From positions 5,832,119 to 5,896,118 of the forward strand of contig QVOM02000021.1 in assembly GCA_003586115.2 (NCBI GenBank): a DNA stretch of 64,000 nucleotides, given 5' to 3'. This DNA is from Salvator merianae. Its lineage: Eukaryota > Chordata > Lepidosauria > Squamata > Teiidae. Shown here in pieces: positions 34,690 to 45,490 of the stretch (position 1 is the stretch's first letter; each line of letters starts with the position of its first letter). The position numbers and the translations under genes were made by a program. Below the pieces are notes generated by a model, which did no database searches, was not told where the DNA came from, and saw nothing but the letters and a program-made list of their open reading frames with translations.

Positions 34690-34782
34690 TTTTATATTGA
34701 TCTTAGCGTCACACAGCTGAGACCTCTGGACGTAGCGAGGGATAGAAATACAAATAAATACAATGAATAAATAAATAAAATT
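34690..34782 (+). mobile_element. L3-like LINE 3' tail
   Basis: GCTGAGACCTCTGGACGTAG then CGAGGGATAGAAATACAAAT and AAATAAATAAAATT is the terminal part of the L3/CR1 UTR with its AAAT tail in plus orientation. It is extremely 5' truncated. Confidence 0.65.
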
Positions 34783-35333
34783 ATGAAGGGGGGAAAAGCA
34801 AGTTTTTCCACTTCCATGTTGAAGTCTCCCCAGGCGCATCAATTCACAAAGCAGCCGATTTTGGATTACAGCAGCAAAGAAAGCAAGTGAAAAGGAAGGG
34901 CTGATGTAATATTACATCAGTTTCTCTGCTCTCTCTTTCTTCCTCTCTCACAGCTCCACAGTTGTTCAGTTGCAAGCAACATGTGGATTTTGAGCGTGGG
35001 AGGAAAAGCTGTAAGACTGCATCGTTTTTCGCACAGTAGGAAGCCTTCGTTAGATGAAACTGCCTTGGCAGAACCATGCTACCCTCTCTTCAGCATTCCT
35101 TTTTCTCTTGTGATGGTCAGTAATTTTAATTTTCATAATTTTGTCTACAGGTTTTCCTCGCTTCCCCTTAGATCCCTATGTTCAAAATTGTCGTTCCCTC
35201 AGCCACTTTCCTTTGATCTGATACTCTTAGGTTTAAATGCTGATGAAAGAGACAAATTACACATTACGTTACATTTTACATTACAAAAATTCTTGAGAGA
35301 ATGCCGTCTGGTCCCAGTAATTTAATATTCTTT
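34783..35333. other. No recognisable feature
   Basis: Unique sequence. A 114-codon plus frame (34,981-35,325) has no motif. Confidence 0.45.
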
Positions 35334-35345
35334 AGAATTTATGTC

Positions 35346-37488
35346 CCCCTCATGGATCACTGCCTTGTCACAGTGGAGGGGCTTGTGGATCTCGGTGAAG
35401 CTATGAGCTGTGGTGTGCAGGGCCATCCAAGGCAGGCAGGTAACAGTGGAGACTTCTGATAAAAGGTAATCCACTAGAGAAGGAAATGACAAAACTATTC
35501 CAGCGCCCTTGCCAAGAAAATCCCATGGAAAACCACTCCATGAAAAACGCTATAACACTGAAAGATAAGACCCCCCCCAGGATTGGAAGGTGTCCAAAAT
35601 GTTACTGGGGTAGAATGGAGGGCAAGTACAAGTAGTTTCAGAAAGAATGGAGTGGCTGGGCCAAAGCCGAAAGAACATTCACTGTGGATGTTTCTGGTGA
35701 TGAACAGAAAGTCCAATACTGTAAAGAACAATATTGCATAGGAAGCTGAAATTTAAGATCTATGAACCAAGGTAAACTGGATGTGGTCAAACATGAGATG
35801 TCAAGAATAAACATTGACATCTTGGTACTCAGTGAATTAAAACAGTCCAAAATGAGTGGGTTTAATTCAGATAACCATTACATCTACTACTGTGGGGAAG
35901 AATCCATCAGGAGGAATGGAATAGCCCACAGTCAATAAAAGAGTGTGAAAAGCAGTACTGGGTAACAATTTAAAAAATGTCAGAATGATTTCTGTTTGAA
36001 TTCAAGGCAAACTGCTCAACATCACTATAATCCAAGTTTATGCTCAAAACCCTGATGTCAAAAAGACTGAAGTTCTTTGAAGGCCTCCAACATCTTCTAG
36101 AACTAACACCAAAAAAAAGACACTTTCATCATAGGGAACTGGAATGCTAAAGCAGAAAATCAAAAGATAATTAGAGTAAAAAGGAAATTTGGCCTTGGAG
36201 CGCAAAATGAAGCAAGGCAGAGATTAACAGAGTTTTGTAAAGATAACTTGCTGGTCATAGCAAACTCTCTTTTCCAACAACTCAGAAGATGACTCCACAT
36301 GCGGACATCAGTAGATGATCAATACCAAAATCAAATTGTTTATATACTTTGTCGCCAAAAATGGAGAAGCTCTATCCAGACAGTAAAAACAAGACCAGAA
36401 GCTGACCATGGTTCAGATCATGAACTTCTTATTGTAAACTTCTGACTTAAATTGAAGAAAGTAGGGAAAACCACTAGACCATAAAGGCATGACCTAAGTA
36501 ATATTCTTTATGAATATGCAATGGAGGTGATGAATAGATTTAAAGAATTAGATATGGTAGATGGAGTATCTGAAGAACTATGAACAGAAGTTCATGACAT
36601 TGTACAAGAGACAGCAACAAAAAACAACCCATAGAAGAAAAAGAGCAAGAAAGCAAAATGACTGTCTAATGAGGCTTTACAGATAGCTGGGGAAAGAAGG
36701 AAAGGGAAAAGTAGGGGGAAAAGGGAAAAATAATACTCAACTGAATGCATTTCCAGAGAATAGCAAAGAGAGATACGAAGGCCTTCTTAAATAAGCAGTG
36801 CGAAGAAATAAAACAATAGAATGTGAAAAAGAAGAGATCTCTTTAAGAAAATTGAAGATTTCAAGGGAAGGTTTCATGCAGAAATAGGCATGATAAAAGA
36901 AAAATGGTAGGGACCTTAAAGAAGCAGAAGAGATAAAGAAGAGGTGGCAAAAATAGACAGAACTATACAAGGAAGATCTTAACATCATTGATAACTATGA
37001 TAGTGTGGTCACAGACCTAGAGCCAGACATCCTGGAGAGTGAAGTCAAGTGGACCTTAGGAAGCATTGCCAACAACAAGGCTAACAGTACTATATGCCTG
37101 TGAGAGCTGGACCATAAGGAACACTGAGCACCAAAGAATTGACACTTTTGAATTGTGATGCTAGAGAAAACTTTTCAGAGACCCGTGGACTGCAAGAAGA
37201 TCAAATCAGTTAATACTAAAGGAAATCAACCATAACTAAAACTGAAACAAAAGTTGAAATACTGTGGTCACATAATGAGAAGACAGCACTCTTTTGGAAA
37301 GGACTCTGATGCTGGGAAAGGTTGAAGACAAAGGAGAAGGGGACGGTAGAGAATGAGATAGATAGTGTTATGGAAGCAACAAACATGAATTTGGGCAGAT
37401 CTTGGAAAACAGACTTTGGAGAACTGAAGGACATGCTGTGGTCCATGGGGTAACAAAGAATTGGACATGACTAAACAACTGAGCAACA
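35346..37488 (+). pseudogene. Bov-B (RTE) LINE, RT domain deleted
   Basis: Flanked by a perfect 12-bp target duplication AGAATTTATGTC (35,334-35,345 and 37,489-37,500), so both ends are real. The 5' end has the Bov-B leader (GGATCACTGCCTTGTCACAG at 35,357). The endonuclease follows: DVVKHEMSRINIDILVLSEL from 35,778. GNWNAK sits at 36,134-36,151, where the family has GDWNAK, so an active-site Asp is lost. SDHELLIVNF ends at 36,441. The RT N-terminal linker runs to EVKWTLGSIANNKA near 37,080. The sequence then jumps straight to the C-terminal block (PWTARRSNQ region, LMLGKVEDKG) and the Bov-B 3' terminus GACTAAACAACTGAGCAACA. The whole catalytic RT core is missing. Full-length Bov-B is about 3.2 kb against 2.14 kb here. 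The frame also carries stops and shifts. Confidence 0.92.
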
Positions 37489-37500
37489 AGAATTTATGTC

Positions 37501-39018
37501 ATTCTAAGGGAGATTCGACTCAGCAGTATGAAGTTTGGTTTTAGTTTACTGAATTGCTTTTATGTGTTGTTAGCAGTCTGAAGACAAAAATTACCAGAAA
37601 GCTTAGAATGTTTGCTAAAATGTTCCAAAACCTATATTAAAAAATCACACTTTAATTATAAATATTTCCTCATGGCATTTAGACATATGAAATATATTTA
37701 TTACGTCTCTACAGTGGGAGAGCTGGCATTTCTACCACCTGTGTTTTCTGGATGGAAATCCTCTTTTTAATTGCTGACAAAAAAAGAATAGCAGAATTGG
37801 AGGCAGGGAGAGGAGGGTTAGGTGTGGAGAGAAACCATAATGTCAGCAAGAAAATTCCTACTTTGAATAAAAGGAGAAACCTATCAGTTACTATAGTTGA
37901 AGTCAAAGCATACTCAAAGCATTAATACCTTTTGTACTTGTAGCATATTATTTGAGTTTGAAATAGAGCCCATAATCTGATTTATGAATAGAACACAACC
38001 ATGAAGAATGTACTACAATATTTCTTCCTCTGGGTGGTTGGAAATGTTTGCACATGACGTGAAGGAAACCCTGGCATCCCTGTTGAAATTTAACCTTTTC
38101 AGTAAGCCTACTTACAAATTAATATATGTCAGTTTCTACATACAAAAGTTGCCTGTTTACAGCAAAACAATCCCTGGCTATTTTGCAGTCAGAAGAAAGA
38201 ATGGAAGGCAGTGGCAAAAATTTGTTAAAATCCTTCCACGCCTGGACCTGGGAACTTTTACTTAGCTTATCATGGCCGAATTTATTTTCCAAGCTGCGTG
38301 ATAAGTAAATACCTGAGGAAAAAATTAAGCATAACCTGGTTCTGATGAAGAACTTCATCATTCATTTTATGGTGCTTAATCTTGAGTAAAAATGCATACA
38401 ATTGAAATGTGAGAACTTGGTCCTAACCATAAAAGGTTGTGTGGTTAAGTAGGCTTAGGGCCTTGCTAGATTTAAACCTTACCTTACACTTGATAACAGA
38501 ATCCACTAATGACAGATCAAATTTGGTTCAAGGGAGGACATACTAAAAACACTTAACATACTTCAGGTGTGTTTGTTCTACAACACACTTAAATAATTAA
38601 CGAGTCTAAAGGGGATCCTCTTGTTCTGCCCCTCCCCCTCCCCATTGTAAACTCCTCCCTGAAACAGTTAATGATTGGTGTGTGCATCCTAGGCAGAAGA
38701 TTCCCCACCACCACCACCAAAGGGCAAAGGCAGAAACAAAAGATAGGCTGTCATTGCTGACATTTATAACAAAGGAAGCATTAGCACTCATGCGCTCTTC
38801 TGCTGCTAAGGTTAAAAAAAAAAGAATGAGCTTTAGGCCTGGAGGAGTTGGGGACGGCTGTTGACTAGGCCCAGCCTGTCTCACCTTGTGAGCTGCTTGC
38901 TCCTTCCTCCAGCCTATTGTTGCCTTTTTAATTAAATACCTGTTATGGGCAATGAACCTGCACGTGTAGTCTGCATAGGTGCTGGGCTGTTTTCTGTGTT
39001 TGTGCAAGGAGATTATGA
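37501..39018. other. No recognisable feature
   Basis: Unique. A GGGCCTTGCTAGATTTAAACC stretch at 38,459 resembles a DNA-transposon end, but no partner was found. A (CCA)n patch lies at 38,706-38,720. Frames up to 133 codons lack motifs. Confidence 0.45.
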
Positions 39019-39165
39019 GTGCATCCAGACATCACTTACTTATTCTGCTATATTTGGATACTTTGGAATAAAGCACTCCTGGCACTGCTTAATTCTGAAA
39101 TATCCATGCTTTATTCCAGAATGTCCAGATATAGAGGAATTAATAAGTGATATCTGTATGAAGCC
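39019..39165. mobile_element. 147-bp foldback MITE
   Basis: The two halves are imperfect inverted copies. GCATCCAGACATCACTTACT through GGAATAAAGC pairs with GCTTTATTCC through AATAAGTGATATCTGTATGA. Arms are about 55 bp with about 80% pairing by eye. No clear target duplication. Confidence 0.75.
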
Positions 39166-39334
39166 TATATTTGAGGGATATGTGTGTACATGTGTATTGA
39201 AGGGAAGGGGATAGTATACCAGTGCAGCTGTGGAAAGTATGCATATCTTGATCATGCTTGCTACTTCGGGTGACAGAATAGAAAACAGGCCAGGCCTACT
39301 GCACCTTTAATAATTTTACAGACGAGGGAATTTT

Positions 39335-39612
39335 AGTAAGTGTTGCCTGAGGATAAGCTAACTACACCTACTGAAATCCTATGCAGCAGAAACATCACTA
39401 AAAGGTGCTTCTTCTAAAATATATCAACTGCTTATAGAAGCTCAAACATCTACTGTAGCATTAAAATCTATTTGGGAAACTGATTTCAAACAGGAAATAC
39501 TGGAAAGTGATTGGAATAAACAAATCAGTTATCATCAGTAATGGTTCATAACATTTAAGATAAAAGAAACAGACACAAGATTGCTCTATTGATGACACAG
39601 AACCCCAATTTA
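39335..39612 (+). pseudogene. L1 ORF2 fragment, left piece
   Basis: Plus-strand reading gives TSLKGASSKIYQLLIEAQTS then SIWETDFKQEILESDWNKQI, which resembles the L1 segment before the C-terminal zinc knuckle (G-x-I-S-x-I-Y-x-L-L). It stops near 39,612 just before a MITE. Its likely continuation resumes at 40,318. Confidence 0.55.
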
Positions 39613-39630
39613 AGTTGCTAAGTTAACAAG

Positions 39631-40118
39631 GGGCCTGCTTGCACTTAGTGAGAGGAACGTTCCTGTCCACTCGCTAGTCATGTGCTTTCGCACTCATGAA
39701 TGGAATCACCAGCCCTGAATTGCACCGGAGCCCACATGATACTCCCCTGAAGCTAGGTAAGGCTGGTGCAGTCATTTGCAGTCCTGAATTTGATGTGTGT
39801 GATGAGGCGCAGATTGGGGGAGCTCCGTTCACACTACTTCCAGGTTTGAAATGGCAGCAGGGAGGGGCCCACTTCGAAAACAGCCCTCTCTCTTCAAATT
39901 CCTAGCTCTCTGGATCGAATTACTAGCTCTATCTTCACATTTGTGCCTCTATGATTCCTAACATGGCTTCCTGCCTAGTGCATTCCAATTCGCATTGCTC
40001 CCTCTGCTTGCAATCTTTTCCTTTGCTGACAAGTGTGAAAGGCACGTACGGGACTCCATTTTGACCAGCCTGAAGTTGCTAATTAGAATGTTCTCCTCAG
40101 GTAAGTGCGAAAATGCCC
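39631..40118 (+). mobile_element. GGGCCT-ended MITE (long subfamily), copy 1
   Basis: Ends GGGCCTGCTTGCACTTAG and inverted GGGCATTTTCGCACTTAC. Flanked by AAG on both sides (39,628-39,630 and 40,119-40,121), a 3-bp duplication. The interior is GC-richer than the surroundings. Relatives at 51,125 and 56,287. No coding capacity. Confidence 0.8.
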
Positions 40119-40149
40119 AAGATCAAATAATATAAGCTGTTGGTGAGGA

Positions 40150-40317
40150 TGCCTCTAAACAGGCCATTTGCAGGAAGTTGAGAGCAGGTGAACCTTTTTG
40201 CCTTCATCTTCTGCTTGAGAATGCCCAGAAGCAATTCTCCCTGTGTGAAACAGGATGCTGGACTAGATGGGCTGCGGCCTGATCCGGCAGGGTTTCTCTT
40301 ATGCTCCTATGCTCAAC
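40150..40317 (+). mobile_element. CR1 LINE 3' end
   Basis: AGGCCATTTGCAGGAAGTTG, then GCTTGAGAATGCCCAGAAGC, GATGCTGGACTAGATGGGCT and a decayed tail CTCTTATGCTCCTATGCTC. Same family as the copies at 20.7 and 43.2 kb. Confidence 0.85.
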
Positions 40318-40960
40318 TTCTCCAAACATATCTTCATGTGGTGTAGAAGTACAACAAAATAGCAACAATATGGAATGAAATACAACATCTTATAGAATCC
40401 ATTCTTAATACTACACTACCTCTCATCCATCACATCCGGAATTATATTTGCTGCAAGACTTCACAGCTTTAAATTCCAGTGTACCCCAGAGACACCTTCT
40501 ACATTACATGCAACACATCTTTTAATTTTTTGACACTGGAAATCCGCAAAAAATCTACCCTCTCAAGAATAATATAACATAATTTGGAAGATTCTAATTA
40601 ATGAATATATTTCATCTCTAAAAGCTGCAATGAACACAAAATCATGTCTGGATAAGTGAAAGAAAATATAGACACCTGTGATAGAAACAGACTCACAACT
40701 CCTGGATTTAAATGTCCCTGGAAAAACTTCCTTTGTACAGCTGGTGTGAGACCTTGGGATTGGTAAACACAATGTTACAACATCACACGAGAGTCAAATA
40801 AATTGGGCAAACCGAATTAGGTTGAGGAGGTAGGAGAGACAGGGTTAAATGCATTATGATTATTTGGATGTAATTATTGACTATGTAATATTTTTATTTC
40901 TCTTGAATAATTATATATGTTAATCATAATCATTTAGTCAATTAAAAAAAAGATATCCTA
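40318..40960 (+). pseudogene. L1 ORF2 C-terminal fragment, right piece
   Basis: Reading across frameshifts gives an H-x-x-W-C-like knuckle remnant (TTCATGTGGTGTAG) then KIATIWNEIQHLIESILNTT and LPL, typical of the L1 ORF2 C-terminal region. Later text is AT-rich and ends with CAATTAAAAAAAAG near 40,955, a possible poly(A). Probably the same insertion as 39,335-39,612, cut by the MITE and the CR1 tail. Confidence 0.5.
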
Positions 40961-41320
40961 AGCAGCTATTAAAGATGCAGTCCTTTCTATTCTGTCCAAC
41001 CTTTAGAATATTATCCGGAAAAAAAATCAGCAAACCCTGGCCTAAACATGGAATAGAGATTTAGCAGCCAATTATTAATCTATATGCTCTGGGCTATTTT
41101 AGAAAATGCTTCCTTTAAACCTGGGAATAACTTCTAGATGCTTCTGATGCAACATGCACTGGTATGACATAGCACTGTAAACAACTTGGCAGGCTCTGCA
41201 CAGGCCACAGTATTCTGCATTGGTTTGCTCTTGGGCCAGATTGAGCACTCCGGCTCAAGATTGGAAGGGGCAGTCAGCAGCCTACACCAGAGCCATCCTG
41301 ACCCAGCTTTTCACCATCCT
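40961..41320. other. No recognisable feature
   Basis: Unique sequence, nothing identifiable. Confidence 0.5.
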
Positions 41321-41393
41321 GTCATAGTCTGCACTATGACAGGTCCCTTTTCCAAGATATAATATGGAATGAGGCCCAGCATAGAAAGGGCTA
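41321..41393. mobile_element. Palindromic MITE, right-arm fragment
   Basis: GTCATAGTCTGCACTATGAC then AGGTCCC, AAGATATAATATGGAATGAG and GCCCAGCATAGAAAGGGCT correspond to the right half of the MITE at 27,750. The left half is missing or decayed. Confidence 0.7.
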
Positions 41394-42414
41394 GTTTTTA
41401 GTTGTGTTGTTTCTGTCCCTGAACTTTGGAGAGTGGGGAAAGGAGCTCATACTCCTAAGTTTTATCTGTCTGTTATGATTCTACACCTAATCTCTATTAC
41501 TGGCTGGGGTGTATAATCTAACGTAGGAGTATAAAATAACAGTTTGGTAAAAGGTTAATATATCATCTTTTTTCTTAATCTGCTTTGCCATCTTATTGCA
41601 CAATACTTCTTCATTTCTTTTTGTCACGTGAATTGTTTTTCATGACCAGTGACTTCCTCAAGGACTGGAAAGGGCATTAATCCTCTCTTTTGTGCATCCA
41701 TTATGTGACACTTTGTTCAGTAAAGGTATGAATCACCCAGCTTGAAATGTAGTGGGCCACATCTTATTGTGTGCTGAGCAGGAGGAGATTGCTACAGGAG
41801 AAATCTTTTAGATGAAACTTAAAAAAAAATCAATTGAAAGAAAGAACCATGCCAAGAACTGAGGAGCTGTAATGCATAACCCTTAAAGAATGTAGTGCTA
41901 AATCTCTTCATGCAGGATCTGGGATTTTGTATCTTTCCTATTGGATACGTATAGGAGGGGAATTATATCAGTAGCCATAATTTCATTAAAAAGTGTCCAG
42001 AGAGTACAAGGGTGAATTCTGGGACCCACTCTGCCAACATGGTCACCATGGTGTTGCTGTGTCCTCATTCCAGAAGAACTGCTAGGTGCCATGAAAACTT
42101 CAAAAAGAAGTCAATTTGTCAACCTGTCAGAGTATCAAACCTCCCTGCAACCCAGTGCAGCACAGATGAAGGGCTTCTACCTGCAACCCCCATTACCAAG
42201 TGCTGCTTTCATGATGATAGTACAAGGCAGCTCAGGATTACTTGCATTACTCTTTCAATGGCATATCAAAGGCACAGGTAGTCATGTGATGCCCAATATA
42301 GCCACTATTTTATAATTAGGGATTTCTGCTCCTGCTATAGCTTATATCTTGGTCGTATAGGCTGCTTGGCTGCTTGCATAGAAACAGGAATCTTTCAAAG
42401 ATAGGAAAGCAGGG
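41394..42414. other. No recognisable feature
   Basis: Unique sequence with short frames. Nothing identifiable. Confidence 0.5.
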
Positions 42415-42676
42415 GGGCTGTTCACACTTGACACTGTTTGCACTTGATGCTAGACTCCAGATGCTCCCGATTGCTACCTGCTGTGGAGCACAAAGTCTTG
42501 CTCCACAGCTGTACTGGGAGCAGCTGAACTGCTCCCGGTACACTGCATTTGCACCCTGCAGCTGTGCTGTTGCATGGTGTTCCTGGTCACCATGGCAGTT
42601 GTCGTGGTACAGGATATCAGCATTCACATTGCGAATGGTGGTATTCTGTTCTACAGTGGAAAGTGCAAAAAGACCC
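42415..42676 (+). mobile_element. GGGCCT-ended MITE (short subfamily), diverged
   Basis: Ends GGGCTGTTCACACTTGAC and inverted GGGTCTTTTTGCACTTTCC. The interior GATGCTCCCGATTGCTACCT then GCTGTGGAGCACAAAGTC is shared with the elements at 30,446 and 52,584. The target duplication cannot be fixed because of a G6 run at the left end. Confidence 0.72.
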
Positions 42677-43235
42677 AAGGAGTGTTGGACAGAAGGAAGA
42701 GTTAAGGCAGGAGGGCCAAAATGCCATGGATAAGACAGAAGATGAGGAGGCTAGGAAGACTGAAAGTAGAGAAACCTAGGTAAAAGTTTGTAGGAATAGG
42801 AGCTTAAACACAACTCAAGTTTCATCTCAGTTCATTTGCATGGACATGTGATGTGTGTAAGGGGTGGTAATGAATAATAATGAATATGTGATAATGCACA
42901 TAGTAGATGTGGCCAATAGAAGTTAAAATTGTAAAAGGTATCTATCTGTAAAAAGTATAAAACGTGTATAACTACAGTGTTCCCTTAGCACTTGCATTAT
43001 GGCAAAAAAGCCCCAAGTGTTCTTTATTTGTTGGCATCTACATTTCTCACCTTCACCTTGGAGGAGGTGTGTTTGGGGGACGCGTCTGCTCCAGGCAATG
43101 GGGCTGTATATCTGCCTATTTGATGTATAGGCATAACAGTCAGATGTTATAAAGTCCACAGGAATTCCTTCAGAACAGTAGATTTGTAAGTAGAATGCAG
43201 GTGCAAGTATTCTGTTTCATACTGGAATTCTATTT
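42677..43235. other. No recognisable feature
   Basis: Unique sequence with short frames. Confidence 0.5.
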
Positions 43236-43480
43236 CATCCCACCATGGATGGCTTTAAGAAGGGGTTGTTAGACAAATTCATGGAGATCAGGTGTATCAG
43301 TGACTATGAGAATGGATGCCTAACTACTGCCTCCAGGTTGGAGAGGCCATTTGCAGGGATGGAGGGCAGGTGAAGTTTTTGCCTTTGTCTTCTGCTTGAG
43401 AATGCCCAGAAGCAATTGGTGGGCCACTGTGTGAGACAGGATGCTGTGGTCTCATCCAGAAGGGGTCCTCTTATGTAAAT
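43236..43480 (+). mobile_element. CR1 LINE 3' end
   Basis: GGATGGCTTTAAGAAGGGGT then TGTTAGACAAATTCATGGAG encodes the family's terminal DGFKKGLLDKFMED-like residues. The untranslated tail follows with CTGTGTGAGACAGGATGCTG and CCTCTTATG. This is the longest plus-strand CR1 tail in the window. Confidence 0.85.
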
Positions 43481-43609
43481 ATTAGGGCACACTTGAAGTA
43501 TCAGACATGATGCTGCAAAATAGCAGACATAAGTAGATTGAAAATAAAATCTGAAGAAAATATCCTATAAAAAAAGCATTTTAAAAAAATAAAAAATCAG
43601 AATTAAATG

Positions 43610-44365
43610 GCAGAAGTGCAGGTAAAGACCTCAATACCTGGAGTATGCTTGTGATTAGATATACAGCTGCGGCAGCTGACTGGCCACAAGCTGACCTTGA
43701 CAAATTAGACCTATTAAAATAGAAAACTTTTGACAGTGAATCCTGCATTATATCCTCAGAATTATAGAGACAGGCTATACAAGCTTGAGGATTTCTGCAA
43801 GTAAATCAAGTGCAGGAGAAAAAGGTGGAGGAAATGATTATATCATTGCGAGTAAATAGCAAATGATGATTGAAATGTACAGAGGGAAAACATTCAACAT
43901 TATGGAACCAAATATAGAATATCAACAGCAATTACTGGAAAGTAGATTAGAAAGATAAATCCTTCCATGGGCAATGCTTGAGAAACATTGAAGGAAAGCT
44001 GGATAACAACTTGATGAGGCAATGTCTGGAAAATGGATCTTTTGAAAAAGAAACAGAAGGAATGATACTCCCAGCAGAACGAGCAATTGAGACAAATGCT
44101 GTAGAAGGCTATGATAGGAAAAGAATGAATGAAAATGGCAAATGGTGGCTATGCAAAATAATGGATGAAACAGAAGCAAAATCACACACTGACTCTAAGC
44201 AGTGTCACGGTAACGTTACAAAAACAATATATTGGAATTCTGTGCAAAAATATGGACTTACAGTATCAAATAGTACTGGGAACATAATATTACAGAGAAA
44301 AAAGGTACAAAATGAAAATGTCAAGAATCATGTGGGATTTTAAAATACAATTAGACAGGTACCTT
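43610..44365 (+). pseudogene. R4/Dong-like LINE, C-terminal remnant
   Basis: Plus-strand pieces in order: NTWSMLVIRYTAAAADWPQA (shift-adjusted, from about 43,632) then DLDKLD, GFLQV near 43,790, and a 121-codon frame at 43,978-44,343. That frame contains IEGKLDNN, GSFEKETEGMILPAERAIET, and YWNSVQKYGL. From memory, the order RYTA...W, GLLQV, GxxxxETEG...A and the downstream Cys-His region matches LINEs with a restriction-like endonuclease (R4/Dong type, present in squamates). The Cys-His cluster is degraded to WWLCKIMDETEAKSHTDSKQ. RT core and the rest of the endonuclease are absent. R2 or NeSL-type relatives are not excluded. Confidence 0.55.
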
Positions 44366-44372
44366 GAACTTA

Positions 44373-45145
44373 GGCTGTGTTCAGACTAGTGTTTTTTAAA
44401 AATTGCCTGCATAAAAGGAGCAAATAATTCCTGGGTGCACAGAAAAAAGCCTTCTATACCCTGTTACCTGTTTAAGCTGATTCAACAATTCAATGCTTAC
44501 AGCCTGCAAAGGGTGCTCACTGATTGGCCACTCCCCACCTCTCTGCTAAAGCAGTTTCCAAGTCCTTAACTTCTTAACTGCCAGGTGTTTTTGTTTGCAA
44601 AAGGAATGTCAAGACTCTCTTTTCCCTCACACCTTGTTATGAGAAATCCATGTGCTTTTCTAATGTAAAGTAGGCAGGGTAGGAGTTGTTTTTGCAGATC
44701 TGTTTAACGGAGTTCAAAAGATCCTGGCACTAGCAAGAGCTTGCTGGTACCCCTCCCTCCTCCGATTGCCTGATGCCTTTGAGTGAAACATTTCACTCAA
44801 TTCTCTCTTCCCCATTTGTCGTTACTAAAGTCCAGTGTGTTTTTTAAGTACAGAAGGCAGGATAGGAGTTATTTTTTTCTTCCAATCTTTAAAAGTTTCC
44901 TGCCAATGGCAAGAGCTCACTGGTGCCCCTATTGTCCAATGGGTTCTGCAAGGCTGTGATTGGTTGAGGTGCTCCCCGTTCAGCTATAAGGCAACCCTAG
45001 AGCACACACTGAAAAGGCTAATACGGAAGAGTTTACTCCAGGCAGCTGCAGAGAGGTGCGAGGGCACCTTCTGAGGAAGACTTTGTGGATTCCCTGGCTT
45101 AGATTCATTCGAAAGGCGACCAAAATATCCTGTCTGAACACACCC
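44373..45145 (+). mobile_element. 773-bp Harbinger-like MITE with internal duplication
   Basis: Ends GGCTGTGTTCAGACTAGT and inverted GGGTGTGTTCAGACAGGA. TTA on both sides (44,370-44,372 and 45,146-45,148) is the TWA duplication of PIF/Harbinger. Inside, a roughly 150-bp segment (44,610-44,770) is repeated diverged at 44,800-44,945: GGCAGGGTAGGAGTTGTTTT against GGCAGGATAGGAGTTATTTT, and GCAAGAGCTTGCTGGTACCC against GCAAGAGCTCACTGGTGCCC. No transposase. Confidence 0.85.
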
Positions 45146-45490
45146 TTAATAACCTGATTCTACAGTACTGTAATAGAAAAGTAGCATGTTTGGTTCATAG
45201 ATGTGGCAATACCAGGAGATGGCAGGATTAAGAAAAATAATTTTAAAAAAGTAATGAAATACTGGAAACTTCCAACTGAAATCGGAGAACTCCTGAAATA
45301 AAAAAAACCCCACATAAATTATAATTGGGATGAAAAAAGGGGGATTGGCAACTTTGAATCTGCAAAGAATAATGTCTTAATCAATTGCAGAAAACAGCTA
45401 TTGCAGACACATGTTAGATACCTTTACAGTTTTTAGATCCTTGGTAGGACACAAATTGGAGGAAAATCCAATCTGTGGGCTGTAACATGT
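45146..45490. other. No recognisable feature
   Basis: AT-rich unique sequence. Confidence 0.5.

Noticed and set aside
38459..38880. A further MITE starting GGGCCTTGCTAGATTTAAACC
   Set aside because: No convincing inverted partner or target duplication was found. The candidate right end near 38,868 pairs over too few bases.
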